Source: Bradyrhizobium iriomotense (GTDB lineage: Bacteria; Pseudomonadota; Alphaproteobacteria; Rhizobiales; Xanthobacteraceae). Taken from it: a DNA stretch of 64,000 bases. The notes under the pieces are model-generated. The model was not told the origin of the DNA. It made no database searches and worked only from the letters and a program-made list of their open reading frames with translations. Shown here in pieces: positions 56,632-64,000 of the stretch. Made by a program: the position numbers and the translations under genes. Location of the stretch: NCBI RefSeq assembly GCF_018129405.1, contig NZ_JAFCLP010000029.1, forward strand, positions 1 to 64,000. Reading direction: 5' to 3'. Every line of letters starts with the position of its first letter. The first letter of the stretch is position 1.

Positions 56632-58560
56632 ATGAAAACCCAGATCATCGAAGAGCTCGGACAAGGCGACATCCTGTTGCCCGCCCTGGTGGCGGAAGGG
56701 CTCGCCGCCAACGATCGCATCAAGGTGCGGATGAGCGCGCTGCAGGCCGCGGCCCACCACGCGCAGGAGCCGGGCCGGCCCGCGAGCGACCTCGGCGTCG
56801 AGAGTCAGACGGCCGGCATAGCCGCAGCTGGAATCGCGGCGCTGATCGGCGGCGCCCATCTGATCGGGCAGAACCGGCTCGCGGCGCCCGGTCTTGCCGA
56901 GTTGATGCAGAACATCCAGGACGACGCAGCAACCATGATCCGCGCCGTCGGCGCCGGCGCGGCGAGTGAAGGCTCCAAAGCGCAGGCACGGTTTGAGGCG
57001 ATCCGCGCGGCCGGCCTGCTCGATGCCACCGGCGAGATCGAGATGTCCCGCATCGCGCGCCTGACCGGCGTCACCGAAACCGCCGGCGACAGCCTGCATC
57101 GCCTCGTGATGGATCTGCACAAGCAGCTCAACAGGCTTGCCGTAAGCTGCGCGGAGGAGGCCCTCGACGGCGCCCAAGTCTTCGGCCTGCACGGCGAAGA
57201 CCGGGCGGCGGTTGCAGCCTTCATGAAAGGCCTGAACGCCACGCGGGGTCTCAAGTTCAGTCATCCCGGCCTCGACACCATGGCGATGCGCGCCGCCGGC
57301 CGCCTGCTGATCCAGAACGACATCGGCACCACCGACGCCCATGTCGTCGTCATCGCGGTGAAGAAGAACGCGGTCACCGTCACCTATACCGACGTGCACC
57401 TGGCGCGGGCGAAATTCTTCATCTCGCTGTTCGACAAGTTCGACGCGACCTGGAGCGGCCTTGATCGGCACACCGCCGCAGGTCTCGGCGAAGACAATTC
57501 GTTCTATCTCGTCACCGGCCAGTACGAGGCCGGCAACGCCGCTGATCGCAACGAATTCCTCGCGGCCGCCGGCGCCGCGCTGGTCTTCCTGATCGACTGG
57601 AACAAGGCCCGCAAGCTGCTCAGGACCTGGGTCGCCAAGGACGATGCGGCACGCATCCTGGAATGGGCGGCGCGCCAGCGGATCGGTCACCGTGGCCTTC
57701 TCGAGCTCGGTGGCAACGAGCTGTTGGGCTCCGCGGTCAGGAACGCCGCCCCGTCGCGGATCGGCTTCGGCGAAAGGCTCGACCAGGCGCTGGGCCGCAC
57801 TGCCGCGATCGACTTCCTCAAGGCCTCGCTGCGCGCTTCGACCGAGGCGCTGCTGGCAGGCCGCTCGGTCAGGACCGTCCGCGACCAGATCGAAGCCGAT
57901 CTGATGCGTCACCTTGATCGCGTTGACGGCACCCTGCTCGCGGCCGTGTTGCGGCAGATCGGCCTTGCCCACGATCTCGTCGCCGCGGTTGCGCGCCATC
58001 TCGCCGCGCTTCGAGCCGGCCAGGCCGCCGACGGCGCGCTGCTGGTGCAACGCTGCGGCGCGATCGAGCAGAAGGCCGACCGTATTGCACTCGAAGGCCG
58101 CAAGGAGGTCGATCGCCTCAATGCCCGCCCGCTGATCGGCCAGTTGATCGATCGCGCCGAAGAAGCCGTCGACGAACTGGAACAGGCCGCATTCATCGCT
58201 TCGCTGCTGCCCGAACGATCGGATCCCTCGCTGCTGGCGGCGCTGGCCGAGCTCTGCACGGTGGCCGCGACCGCGACGGAGGTCGCGGCCAGCGGCGTTG
58301 CCGCTGCAATGGACGTTCCGGAAGGACGGCGGGCCGATTCCGAGGATGCGCTCTCGGCCGTGATGCGGCTGATCGATGCCGAACACGCCGCCGACACGTG
58401 CGAGCGCGCGGCGACCGCGCTGGTGTTCCGCAGCGGCTTCGACGTCGCAACATCACTGTCGGTGATCGAGCTTGCCCGCGCCATCGAACGCGCCACCGAT
58501 CGCTTCGCAGCGTTCGGCCATCTGCTCCGCCGTCATATCATGATCGATCTTGCAGCTTGA
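56632..58560 (+). CDS. Unrecognised 642-residue protein of the phosphoketolase cluster
   Basis: I cannot assign a family with confidence. There is no signal peptide or clear membrane span. The N-terminal 150 residues are Ala/Gly-rich with a weakly hydrophobic run (AGIAAAGIAALIGGAH). A central block at about 228-335 is the most distinctive (QNDIGTTDAHVVVIAV, FFISLFDKFDATWSGLDRH, FLIDWNKARKLLRTW). The last 250 residues are regular alpha-helical and acidic, and could form a PhoU/DUF47-like bundle, which is a guess from periodicity. It starts 82 bases after ackA, and the PPDK-like gene starts ten bases after its stop. That suggests a partner or control role for that protein. Confidence 0.7.
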   Translation: MKTQIIEELGQGDILLPALVAEGLAANDRIKVRMSALQAAAHHAQEPGRPASDLGVESQTAGIAAAGIAALIGGAHLIGQNRLAAPGLAELMQNIQDDAATMIRAVGAGAASEGSKAQARFEAIRAAGLLDATGEIEMSRIARLTGVTETAGDSLHRLVMDLHKQLNRLAVSCAEEALDGAQVFGLHGEDRAAVAAFMKGLNATRGLKFSHPGLDTMAMRAAGRLLIQNDIGTTDAHVVVIAVKKNAVTVTYTDVHLARAKFFISLFDKFDATWSGLDRHTAAGLGEDNSFYLVTGQYEAGNAADRNEFLAAAGAALVFLIDWNKARKLLRTWVAKDDAARILEWAARQRIGHRGLLELGGNELLGSAVRNAAPSRIGFGERLDQALGRTAAIDFLKASLRASTEALLAGRSVRTVRDQIEADLMRHLDRVDGTLLAAVLRQIGLAHDLVAAVARHLAALRAGQAADGALLVQRCGAIEQKADRIALEGRKEVDRLNARPLIGQLIDRAEEAVDELEQAAFIASLLPERSDPSLLAALAELCTVAATATEVAASGVAAAMDVPEGRRADSEDALSAVMRLIDAEHAADTCERAATALVFRSGFDVATSLSVIELARAIERATDRFAAFGHLLRRHIMIDLAA

Positions 58561-58570
58561 GGAAGCCCCC

Positions 58571-60178
58571 ATGCATATCGTGCGTATCGGCGCTGACGCG
58601 ACCGAACTGCGGCCGGCCGAAGAGATCGGCGCCAAGGCCGCCAACCTCGCCCGGATGGCCGCGCTTGGACTGCCGGTGCCTCCCGCCTTCGTCCTGCCGG
58701 TCAAGCTCTGCGCCGACATCATCGCCGGCCGTGCCCACGCCGCGCAGCATCTGCGCGACGGCCTGAAAGACGGGATCTCGTTCCTGGAGCGCGCGACCGG
58801 AAAGCGCTTCGGCGACCGCAGGCAGCCGCTTCTGGTGTCCGTGCGTTCAGGCGCGGCGCGGTCGATGCCGGGCATGCTCGAGACCGTTCTCAACGTCGGC
58901 TGCACCTCCGATGCCGTGCATGGCCTGATCCGTGCGACCGGACGGCCGCGGCTTGCGTGGGATTGCCGGCGCCGTTTCCTGGAGAGTTTTGGCGAGACCG
59001 TGCTCGAACTCGATCCGGCCGCATTCGCCGCGCGCATCTCGGAACGCGTCGCAGCCGAATACGCCGCCAACGATCGCGAGCTCGACAGCGAAGCGTTGGA
59101 GCGGCTTGCCGGCGACGAGCAGACGCTGGTCGAGGATCGCGCCGACGGCTGGCTCGAGGACGCCTTCGCGCAGCTCGAGGCCGCTGCGGAAGCGGTCTAC
59201 CGGTCCTGGATGAGCGAGCGGGCGCGCGCCTATCGCAGCCTGCAGCATCTCGAGGCGCTCGAAGGCACCGCCGTGACCGTGCAGACGATGGTCTTCGGCA
59301 ATGGCGGACTTGCCTCCGGCGCAGGCGTCGCCTTCTCACGCGATCCCTCGACGGGCGCGCCGCACCCGATGATCGACCTGGTGCTCGATGCGCAAGGCGA
59401 GGACGTCGTCTCCGGACGCCGTGCCCCCGACACCACTGAAGCGATCACGCGCGAACTGCCGACGCTCGAGGGCGAGCTTGGCGAGGTCCTGAGACGGCTC
59501 GAGCGCGAATTCACCGACGTGCAGGACGTCGAATTCACGGTCGAGGACGGCAAGCTCTGGATCCTCCAGACCCGCGCGGCCAAGCGCACGCCGCGAGCTG
59601 CGGCGCGGATCGCCATCGATCTCGTGCATGAAGGCCTGATCGCGACGGACGAGGCCCTTGCGCGCATTGCGGAGATCGACCTTGCTTCTCTCACCGAGAC
59701 CACACTGGTTGCTCCCGGCAAGCCCGCAACGACCGGCATCGGCGCCTCCGGCGGCATCGGGATCGGACGCGCGGCCTTCGATTCGGAAAGCGCCCGGCGC
59801 CTCTCGGCCGCAGGCGAGCCGGTCATCCTGCTGCGTCCCGATACCAGCACCGCCGACGTCGCCGGCTTTGCGGTGGCGACCGGCATCGTCACGGCAGTCG
59901 GCGCACGCACCTCGCATGCGGCCCTGGTGGCGCGGCAGATGGGCAAGCCCTGCGTGGTCGGCTGTCGCCAGTTGAAGATCGATCCCGTCACGCGGCAGGC
60001 GCAGCTTGCGGGCGCCGTGCTCTGCGAAGACGAATGGGTCACGATCGATGGCGACACCGGAGAGCTCTATCTCGGGCGCTGCGAGACCGTCGAGACACGG
60101 CCGGAGGCCGAGCTCGCCGAGATCGCCGCGTGGCAATCGCCGGCCGGACGCTCCACACCTCGCGCTGCGGCTCAGTGA
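58571..60178 (+). CDS. Shortened PPDK-like protein: ATP-grasp and phosphohistidine domains only
   Basis: 535 residues. It aligns with the first two thirds of pyruvate phosphate dikinase: IGAKAANLARMAALGLPVPP, VSVRSGAARSMPGMLETVLNV and VEDGKLWILQTRAAKRT in the nucleotide domain, then ARTSHAALVARQMGKPCVVG with His449 in the swivelling domain. It stops where the PEP/pyruvate barrel should begin; ppdK in this window continues for about 340 residues more. It should be able to phosphorylate its own histidine from ATP but has no visible acceptor site. The acceptor may be a partner, perhaps the gene product just upstream. Its end overlaps the convergent RMD1-type gene by seven bases. Confidence 0.88.
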   Translation: MHIVRIGADATELRPAEEIGAKAANLARMAALGLPVPPAFVLPVKLCADIIAGRAHAAQHLRDGLKDGISFLERATGKRFGDRRQPLLVSVRSGAARSMPGMLETVLNVGCTSDAVHGLIRATGRPRLAWDCRRRFLESFGETVLELDPAAFAARISERVAAEYAANDRELDSEALERLAGDEQTLVEDRADGWLEDAFAQLEAAAEAVYRSWMSERARAYRSLQHLEALEGTAVTVQTMVFGNGGLASGAGVAFSRDPSTGAPHPMIDLVLDAQGEDVVSGRRAPDTTEAITRELPTLEGELGEVLRRLEREFTDVQDVEFTVEDGKLWILQTRAAKRTPRAAARIAIDLVHEGLIATDEALARIAEIDLASLTETTLVAPGKPATTGIGASGGIGIGRAAFDSESARRLSAAGEPVILLRPDTSTADVAGFAVATGIVTAVGARTSHAALVARQMGKPCVVGCRQLKIDPVTRQAQLAGAVLCEDEWVTIDGDTGELYLGRCETVETRPEAELAEIAAWQSPAGRSTPRAAAQ

Positions 60179-61011
60179 GTCCCCGACAGGATCTGGATGC
60201 AGCCGATCGCGACCTCGATCAGGATCAGCACCACCACTGCGATTTCGAGCCGCAGCGAGCGCTGGGTATCGATGATGTCGGTTAGCGCGTTGGCTGTTTC
60301 CGACACCGCGGTGAGCTTGCGCTCGAGCGTATCGAGGCGCTCCTTCAGCTCGTACTCGTCCTCGAGGCGGGCATAGAGCCGGTCGAGCTCGGGCTTCTCC
60401 CAGAGCACGTCGGGCTTCTCGGCCACCGCAACACGGCCGGCGACGCGCTGCTGCACCAGCAGCGCGTTGCCGATCAGCTGCAAAATGCCCTTGCGGCGGC
60501 GCGGCGTGCGGCCGCGCTCGGCCAGCTCGCGCGCGAAGGGCTCGATGACGTCGAACACCGCGGCGACCCGCCGCTCGTCGCGGGCCAGCGACGTGCTCTT
60601 GGCGAGCGCGTCCGCAACCAGCAGCAATCGCTCATCGGAGAATTTGGCGAGGTAGATCGGGCCGCCCGGCTGGATCGCCTCGGCGTTTTCGTCCTTGCAG
60701 AGCTGCGCCTGCGCGGTCTCTTCCTCATAGGGGCTGAGCTCTCCGATCACGCGGGACTTGAGGCTGTCGATCAGCACCTTTTCCTCGGACGGAAGCTGGC
60801 CGATCAGCACCACGACGCCGTAGCGGAAAATCACGGCGAGGCCGGCATGGACGCGAAAGGCGGCCGGCGTCGACGACACCAGTGTGCCGATCTCGAGGCC
60901 GGAGGCATTGATGCGGTCGCCCAGCATCAGCGCCCGGATTCGTAAGGTCGGCGCGGCGTCCGGCCGCGGCGATGTCGGGGGCGCGCTAACGGCAGCTTGA
61001 TCAGCGTTCAT
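60172..61011 (-). CDS. RMD1/YagE (DUF155) family protein
   Basis: 279 residues. A soluble N-terminal domain with FRYGVVVLIGQLPSEE and a helical middle precede a single C-terminal membrane helix (LRLEIAVVVLILIEVAIGCIQIL). That is the layout of DUF155/RMD1 proteins; yeast Rmd1 and relatives act in meiosis and mitochondrial translation, but the bacterial role is unknown. The segment ERLDTLERKLTAVSETANAL is probably a coiled coil. It is convergent with the PPDK-like gene, overlapping by seven bases. Confidence 0.85.
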   Translation of the reverse strand: MNADQAAVSAPPTSPRPDAAPTLRIRALMLGDRINASGLEIGTLVSSTPAAFRVHAGLAVIFRYGVVVLIGQLPSEEKVLIDSLKSRVIGELSPYEEETAQAQLCKDENAEAIQPGGPIYLAKFSDERLLLVADALAKSTSLARDERRVAAVFDVIEPFARELAERGRTPRRRKGILQLIGNALLVQQRVAGRVAVAEKPDVLWEKPELDRLYARLEDEYELKERLDTLERKLTAVSETANALTDIIDTQRSLRLEIAVVVLILIEVAIGCIQILSGTH

Positions 61012-61340
61012 GCGAGGCTCTCGTCAGCGTCATGGGTTGCAGGCTTTCCCGTTCCCGGGTGTCGGTCCGCTCGCATCCTCCTCATGCAGGATTGCGGTGG
61101 CCTGCACGCTGCGCAAGGATCGTAGCGAAACTCCGGGATAATACCGTCACTGCGAATTCGCGCCGAAATATTGGGCAACATTGCCACCCCGCAGGAGACA
61201 TATTTGGATGCGATGGCTCTGGCAGTTTACCATCGAACAGCGAAACCCCGCCGAAAAGTTGCACTCGGCAATCCCTCGTGTTTATGACAATATCATAACG
61301 AGTTAGCTTCTCCCGAAGCGCGGACACTGAAGCTTCAACC
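61012..61340. other. 329-base intergenic region
   Basis: No firm gene. It holds a palindrome, TTATGACAATATCATAA (61282-61298), 42 bases before the glycosyltransferase gene. A possible 32-codon frame at 61208-61306, with AGGAG ten bases before its ATG, encodes a peptide starting MRWLWQFTIEQ; I do not consider it proven. Confidence 0.5.
61282..61298 (+). promoter_or_regulatory. Possible operator before the glycosyltransferase-like gene
   Basis: TTATGACAATATCATAA: six-base arms TTATGA and TCATAA with a five-base centre. It lies 42 bases before the start codon at 61341, where a regulator could act. No candidate regulator is known. Confidence 0.4.
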
Positions 61341-61916
61341 ATGCTGAGCGTCATCATTCCGACCGAAGGCGTCGAGCAGACGGCGGTCGCAACCCTGGCC
61401 GCGTTGGTGCCCGGTGCCGCCGCCGGCATCATCCGGGAAGTCCTGTTGGTCGACGGCACCCGCAATGGGGTCATCGAGCGCGTCGCCGACGTCGCAGGCT
61501 GCCGTTTCATTGGCTTCGAGGGTTCCTCGCAGGGCGCAGCGCTCGCCGCCGGCGCGCTTCAGGCTCGTTCGCCCTGGCTGATGTTCCTCCCCGCTGGCGC
61601 GGTGCTGGAAACCGGCTGGATCGAGGAGACCACCCAGTTCATCCAGACCGTCGCGACCAGCGGCCGGGACCGCGCGGCGGTGTTCCGCTATGCACGCACA
61701 CCTTACGCCGATACCCGGTTCCGCGATGTTCTCCGGGCCGTGGCTCGGAAGCTGGTCGGCCCGTTCGGCGATCAGGGCCTTTTGATCGCGCGTGACCATT
61801 ACGACCGGATCGGCGGCTACCCGCCCCAGGCCCGCCGTTCCGAGGCGCGGCTGCTGCGGCGGCTCGGCCGCTCGTCCCGGACCATGCTGCGTAGCCGGAT
61901 CGTCATGGTCGGCTGA
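61341..61916 (+). CDS. Short glycosyltransferase family 2-like protein
   Basis: 191 residues, short for a GT2 enzyme. It begins MLSVIIPTEG, the usual nucleotide-sugar fold start, and has VLLVDGTRNG in place of the standard DDxS loop and LMFLPAGAVLETGWIEE where the DxD motif is expected, reading P-A-G-A. With both acidic motifs changed, transferase activity is doubtful. The Arg-rich end (RRLGRSSRTMLRSR) could bind nucleic acid or membrane. No other polysaccharide genes are nearby. Confidence 0.72.
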   Translation: MLSVIIPTEGVEQTAVATLAALVPGAAAGIIREVLLVDGTRNGVIERVADVAGCRFIGFEGSSQGAALAAGALQARSPWLMFLPAGAVLETGWIEETTQFIQTVATSGRDRAAVFRYARTPYADTRFRDVLRAVARKLVGPFGDQGLLIARDHYDRIGGYPPQARRSEARLLRRLGRSSRTMLRSRIVMVG

Positions 61917-61940
61917 CGCCGCTTGATAGGCGCCCCTGGA

Positions 61941-61980
61941 TACTTGCCAAAGTCAAATAATTATTTGACAATGGCAAGTA
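61941..61980 (+). promoter_or_regulatory. Forty-base palindromic operator before the MarR-GNAT gene
   Basis: TACTTGCCA (61941-61949) faces TGGCAAGTA (61972-61980), and between them GTCAAATAATTATTTGAC (61952-61969) is itself a perfect palindrome. Only the two bases on either side that separate the parts do not pair. It ends 12 bases before the start codon, overlapping the promoter region. Confidence 0.8.
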
Positions 61981-61992
61981 TTGAGGTGAGCC

Positions 61993-62922
61993 ATGTCATT
62001 CAACGGCACAGACGACCACATCGCGGCAGTCCGCGCCTTCAACCGCTTCTACACCCGCAAGCTTGGCGTGCTCGACCAGCACCTTGGAAAAACTCCGTTT
62101 TCGCTGAGCGAGGCCCGGGTGCTCTATGAACTCGCGCATCGCGACGACCTTGCGGCAAAGGAGATCGGAAACGAGCTTGGCCTCGACCCCGGCTATCTCA
62201 GCCGCATCGTGCAAAGCTTCGACGAAAAGGGGCTGATCACGCGAAGGCCCCTGCCCGCAGATCGCAGGCAATATCAGCTCAGCCTCACCGCCAAGGGCCG
62301 CCAGACCTTCGCCAAGCTGAACCTGAGCTCGCAGAATGAGGTTGCCGCACTGCTGGCCCGGCTTTCAGCTGACGATGCAACGCGGCTCACGCAGGCCATG
62401 GCAACAATCGAGGCCGTGCTGGAGCAACGCCGAAGCCAGCCCGCAGCCTTCATGCTGCGCAGCCATCGCGTCGGTGACATGGGCTGGGTCATCTCCCGGC
62501 AGGGCGCCGCCTATGCCGCCGACTACAATTGGGACATCAGCTACGAGGCGCTGGTCGCCGAGATCTGCGCCCAGTTCATCAGGAACTACGACGCCGCGCG
62601 CGAGCACTGCTGGATCGCGGAAGTGGGTGGCGAGCCGGTCGGCTCGATCTTTCTGGTCAAGGCGACGGACGAGATCGCCAAGCTCCGTCTGCTGCAGGTG
62701 GAGAAGAAAGCGCGGGGGCTCGGTGTCGGCCGTGCGCTGGTCGAGCAATGCCTCCAGGGCGCCCGCGAGAGGGGCTACAGCAAGATGACGTTGTGGACGC
62801 AGAGCATCCTGGTTGCCGCGCGCGGCATCTACAAGAGTGCCGGCTTCAAGCTCGTCAAGGAGGAGAAGCACCATAGTTTTGGTGCGGATCTGGTCGGGGA
62901 GACGTGGGAGCGGGATCTGTAG
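61993..62922 (+). CDS. MarR regulator fused to a GNAT N-acetyltransferase
   Basis: 309 residues in two domains. Residues 1-145 form a MarR winged helix (EARVLYELAHRDDLAAKEIG, then LGLDPGYLSRIVQSFDEKGLI and RRPLPADRRQYQLSLTAKG). Residues 150-309 form a GNAT acetyltransferase with the acetyl-CoA loop KKARGLGVGRALVEQCLQGA. The fusion suggests that a substrate sensed by the regulator is also acetylated. A long palindrome lies directly upstream, with GAGGTGAG as ribosome site at 61983-61990, so it is probably autoregulated. The substrate is unknown. Confidence 0.9.
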   Translation: MSFNGTDDHIAAVRAFNRFYTRKLGVLDQHLGKTPFSLSEARVLYELAHRDDLAAKEIGNELGLDPGYLSRIVQSFDEKGLITRRPLPADRRQYQLSLTAKGRQTFAKLNLSSQNEVAALLARLSADDATRLTQAMATIEAVLEQRRSQPAAFMLRSHRVGDMGWVISRQGAAYAADYNWDISYEALVAEICAQFIRNYDAAREHCWIAEVGGEPVGSIFLVKATDEIAKLRLLQVEKKARGLGVGRALVEQCLQGARERGYSKMTLWTQSILVAARGIYKSAGFKLVKEEKHHSFGADLVGETWERDL

Positions 62923-62944
62923 CTGCGCGATGCGCATTGCTGTG

Positions 62945-63089
62945 CCCTCGCCCCTTGCGGGAGAGGGCGTCTCCGCTGGTGGACAGAGGCTCACTTGGGT
63001 GAGGGGTATGTCTCCGCGAACGTCGGTGCGCGTGGATAGATACCCCTCATCCGGCGCTTCGCGCCACCTTCTCCCGCAAGGGGAGAAGG
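62945..63089. repeat. Intergenic palindromic repeat, type B variant
   Basis: CCCTCGCCCCTTGCGGGAGA at the left faces CTTCTCCCGCAAGGGGAGAA at the right, with GGTGAGGGGTAT and ATACCCCTCATCC pairing inside. It lies between the MarR-GNAT gene and convergent moaB. Confidence 0.85.
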
Positions 63090-63099
63090 AAGAAAGAGC

Positions 63100-63663
63100 C
63101 TACACCGTCGCGCCCTGCGCCTTCGGCCGGCGCAGATGCTCATCCAGCCGCGGCATGATCTCGACGAAATTGCAGGGCCGCGTGCGGTAGTCGAGCTGGG
63201 CGGCCAGGATGCCGTCCCAGCCGTCGCGGCAGGCGCCGGGCGAGCCGGGCAGGCAGAAGATGTAGGTCGCGCCCGCAACGCCTGCGGTGGCGCGGCTCTG
63301 GATCGTCGACGTCCCGATCTTGGCGTGGCTCAGCATGTGGAACGCGATCGAGAAACCATCCATGCGCTTCTCGAACAGCGGTTCGATCGCCTCCGGCGTG
63401 ACGTCGCGTCCGGTAAAACCGGTGCCGCCGGTGGTGATGACGACGTCGACGCCGGCATCTGCGATCCAGCGGCGGATCACCGCGCGGATCGCCTCGACAT
63501 CGTCAGTCACGATCTCGCGCGCGGCGAGATGATGGCCCGCGCCGGTGAGGCGATCGGCAAGCGTCTGGCCGGACTTGTCGTCCGCAAGCGCGCGCGTGTC
63601 GGACACGGTGAGCACCGCGATGTTGAGCGGGATGAACTGTTTTGTTTCGTCGATCGAGGCCAT
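63100..63663 (-). CDS. moaB: Molybdenum cofactor biosynthesis protein B
   Basis: 187 residues of the MogA/MoaB fold. It has NIAVLTVSDTRALADDKSGQ, the core ITTGGTGFTGRDVTPEAI that binds molybdopterin, and FCLPGSPGACRDGWDGIL. MoaB/MogA proteins adenylate molybdopterin before metal insertion; length and motifs fit MoaB. No other molybdenum cofactor gene is in the window. The start at 63663 is 158 bases downstream of the metallopeptidase stop, on the same strand. Confidence 0.92.
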   Translation of the reverse strand: MASIDETKQFIPLNIAVLTVSDTRALADDKSGQTLADRLTGAGHHLAAREIVTDDVEAIRAVIRRWIADAGVDVVITTGGTGFTGRDVTPEAIEPLFEKRMDGFSIAFHMLSHAKIGTSTIQSRATAGVAGATYIFCLPGSPGACRDGWDGILAAQLDYRTRPCNFVEIMPRLDEHLRRPKAQGATV

Positions 63664-63688
63664 GGTGCGTCTCTGGTGTCGCGGACAA

Positions 63689-63771
63689 GGTGCGGCGCAT
63701 CAGCGCCGCACCGCAGAGCCGGGACCCACTTTCGAGGCTTGGGAGACCGGCATTGTGGGCCCCGGCTCTGC
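63689..63771. repeat. Intergenic palindromic repeat, type I
   Basis: GGTGCGGCGC (63689-63698), ATCA, GCGCCGCACC (63703-63712) is a perfect ten-pair hairpin. Directly after it, GCAGAGCCGGGACCCA (63713-63728) faces TGGGCCCCGGCTCTGC (63756-63771). It lies between moaB and the metallopeptidase gene. Confidence 0.78.
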
Positions 63772-63821
63772 AGCGCACCGCTGAAGACGCGCTGCGCTGC
63801 GTCCGGGCACGGTGGCGAGAA

Positions 63822-64000
63822 CTACAACGCCCCGCCGCCGAAGGTGTTGCAGGCCTGGACCGTGCCCTGCTGGTAGCCGGTCATGAACCATTGCTTGCGC
63901 TGCGCGGCCGAGCCGTGGGTGAAGGAGTCGGGCACGACGCGGCCCGTGGACTGGCGCTGCAGCGTGTCGTCGCCGATGGCGCTCGCCGTGGTCAGCGCGG
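63822..64000 (-). CDS. Neutral zinc metallopeptidase (YpfJ-like), 3' end only
   Basis: The last 59 residues of a gene that enters from the right edge. They include [20 protein letters not shown], then [18 protein letters not shown] and QACNTF, a close match to the C-terminal end of YpfJ/KPN_02809-type zinc metallopeptidases, with the second glutamate or histidine region lying off the window. The catalytic HExxH motif would be upstream, outside the sequence given. The stop is at 63822-63824. Confidence 0.82.
   Translation of the reverse strand, partial: ALTTASAIGDDTLQRQSTGRVVPDSFTHGSAAQRKQWFMTGYQQGTVQACNTFGGGAL

Noticed and set aside
56476-58386. A 636-codon open frame antisense to the 642-residue gene
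   Set aside because: The plus frame has matched spacing with ackA and the PPDK-like gene and better codon pattern; the antisense frame runs into ackA and has Arg/Gly-rich shadow composition.
61208-61306. A 32-codon frame with AGGAG ten bases upstream
   Set aside because: Spacing is long, the peptide has no clear feature, and it overlaps a probable operator. Too weak to list as a gene.

Overview
The window is a compact, GC-rich stretch of alphaproteobacterial chromosome, most like Bradyrhizobium or a close relative (inference). The signs are Rhizobiales-type small proteins (DUF1236, DUF6894 and DUF3096 types), an EcfG-type promoter, a FixK-like box, many short intergenic palindromes, and housekeeping genes of alphaproteobacterial type. 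There is no rRNA, tRNA, CRISPR array, prophage or insertion sequence that I can see. It reads as core chromosome rather than an island.

Layout. 1-5.2 kb: a cysteine form of a glycine-reductase B-type protein with a class III CoA-transferase, an SRAP protein, a NUDIX hydrolase and small proteins. 5.4-7.1 kb: an ECF sigma factor with a DUF4142 protein and a cupredoxin; the same promoter motif lies before the sigma gene and before the DUF4142 gene. 7.1-13.5 kb: a sulfurtransferase, a dihydroorotase-like protein, the coupled ygfZ-tag-HD genes, a phosphatase and an NrtR-type NAD regulator. 13.5-21.6 kb: a large DUF2339 membrane protein, a chemoreceptor, small proteins, an AcuI-type reductase and an MFS transporter. 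21.8-25.7 kb: nadA-nadB-nadC behind two matching operators. 25.9-31.7 kb: a cell wall hydrolase, pyruvate phosphate dikinase with a histone-like tail, and small membrane or secreted proteins. 31.9-38.7 kb: glyQS, an S49 peptidase, a 32-residue membrane peptide behind an EcfG promoter, a methyltransferase and a polyprenyl synthase. 39.1-42.5 kb: an HxlR-fabF-lysE-hydrolase operon. 42.6-52.8 kb: ispE, a TPR protein, ETF-ubiquinone oxidoreductase, an atypical uracil-DNA glycosylase, a membrane glycosyltransferase-like protein, rnhB, a VOC protein and a radical SAM protein. 52.9-60.2 kb: phosphoketolase, acetate kinase, an unrecognised 642-residue protein and a shortened pyruvate-phosphate-dikinase-like protein. 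60.2-64 kb: an RMD1-type protein, a short glycosyltransferase, a MarR-GNAT fusion behind a long palindrome, moaB, and the 3' end of a zinc metallopeptidase gene.

How the genes work together. Phosphoketolase makes acetyl phosphate and acetate kinase turns it into ATP. The two downstream genes look like an added phosphoryl-transfer or regulatory layer: one is an ATP-grasp plus phosphohistidine protein that lacks the PEP/pyruvate half of PPDK. A FixK/FNR-like box upstream suggests induction when oxygen is low. Together these four genes are the best candidate here for an undescribed system. The NAD regulator at 12.5 kb probably controls nadABC at 22 kb. At least nine kinds of intergenic inverted repeat occur, one of them inside the nadABC run.
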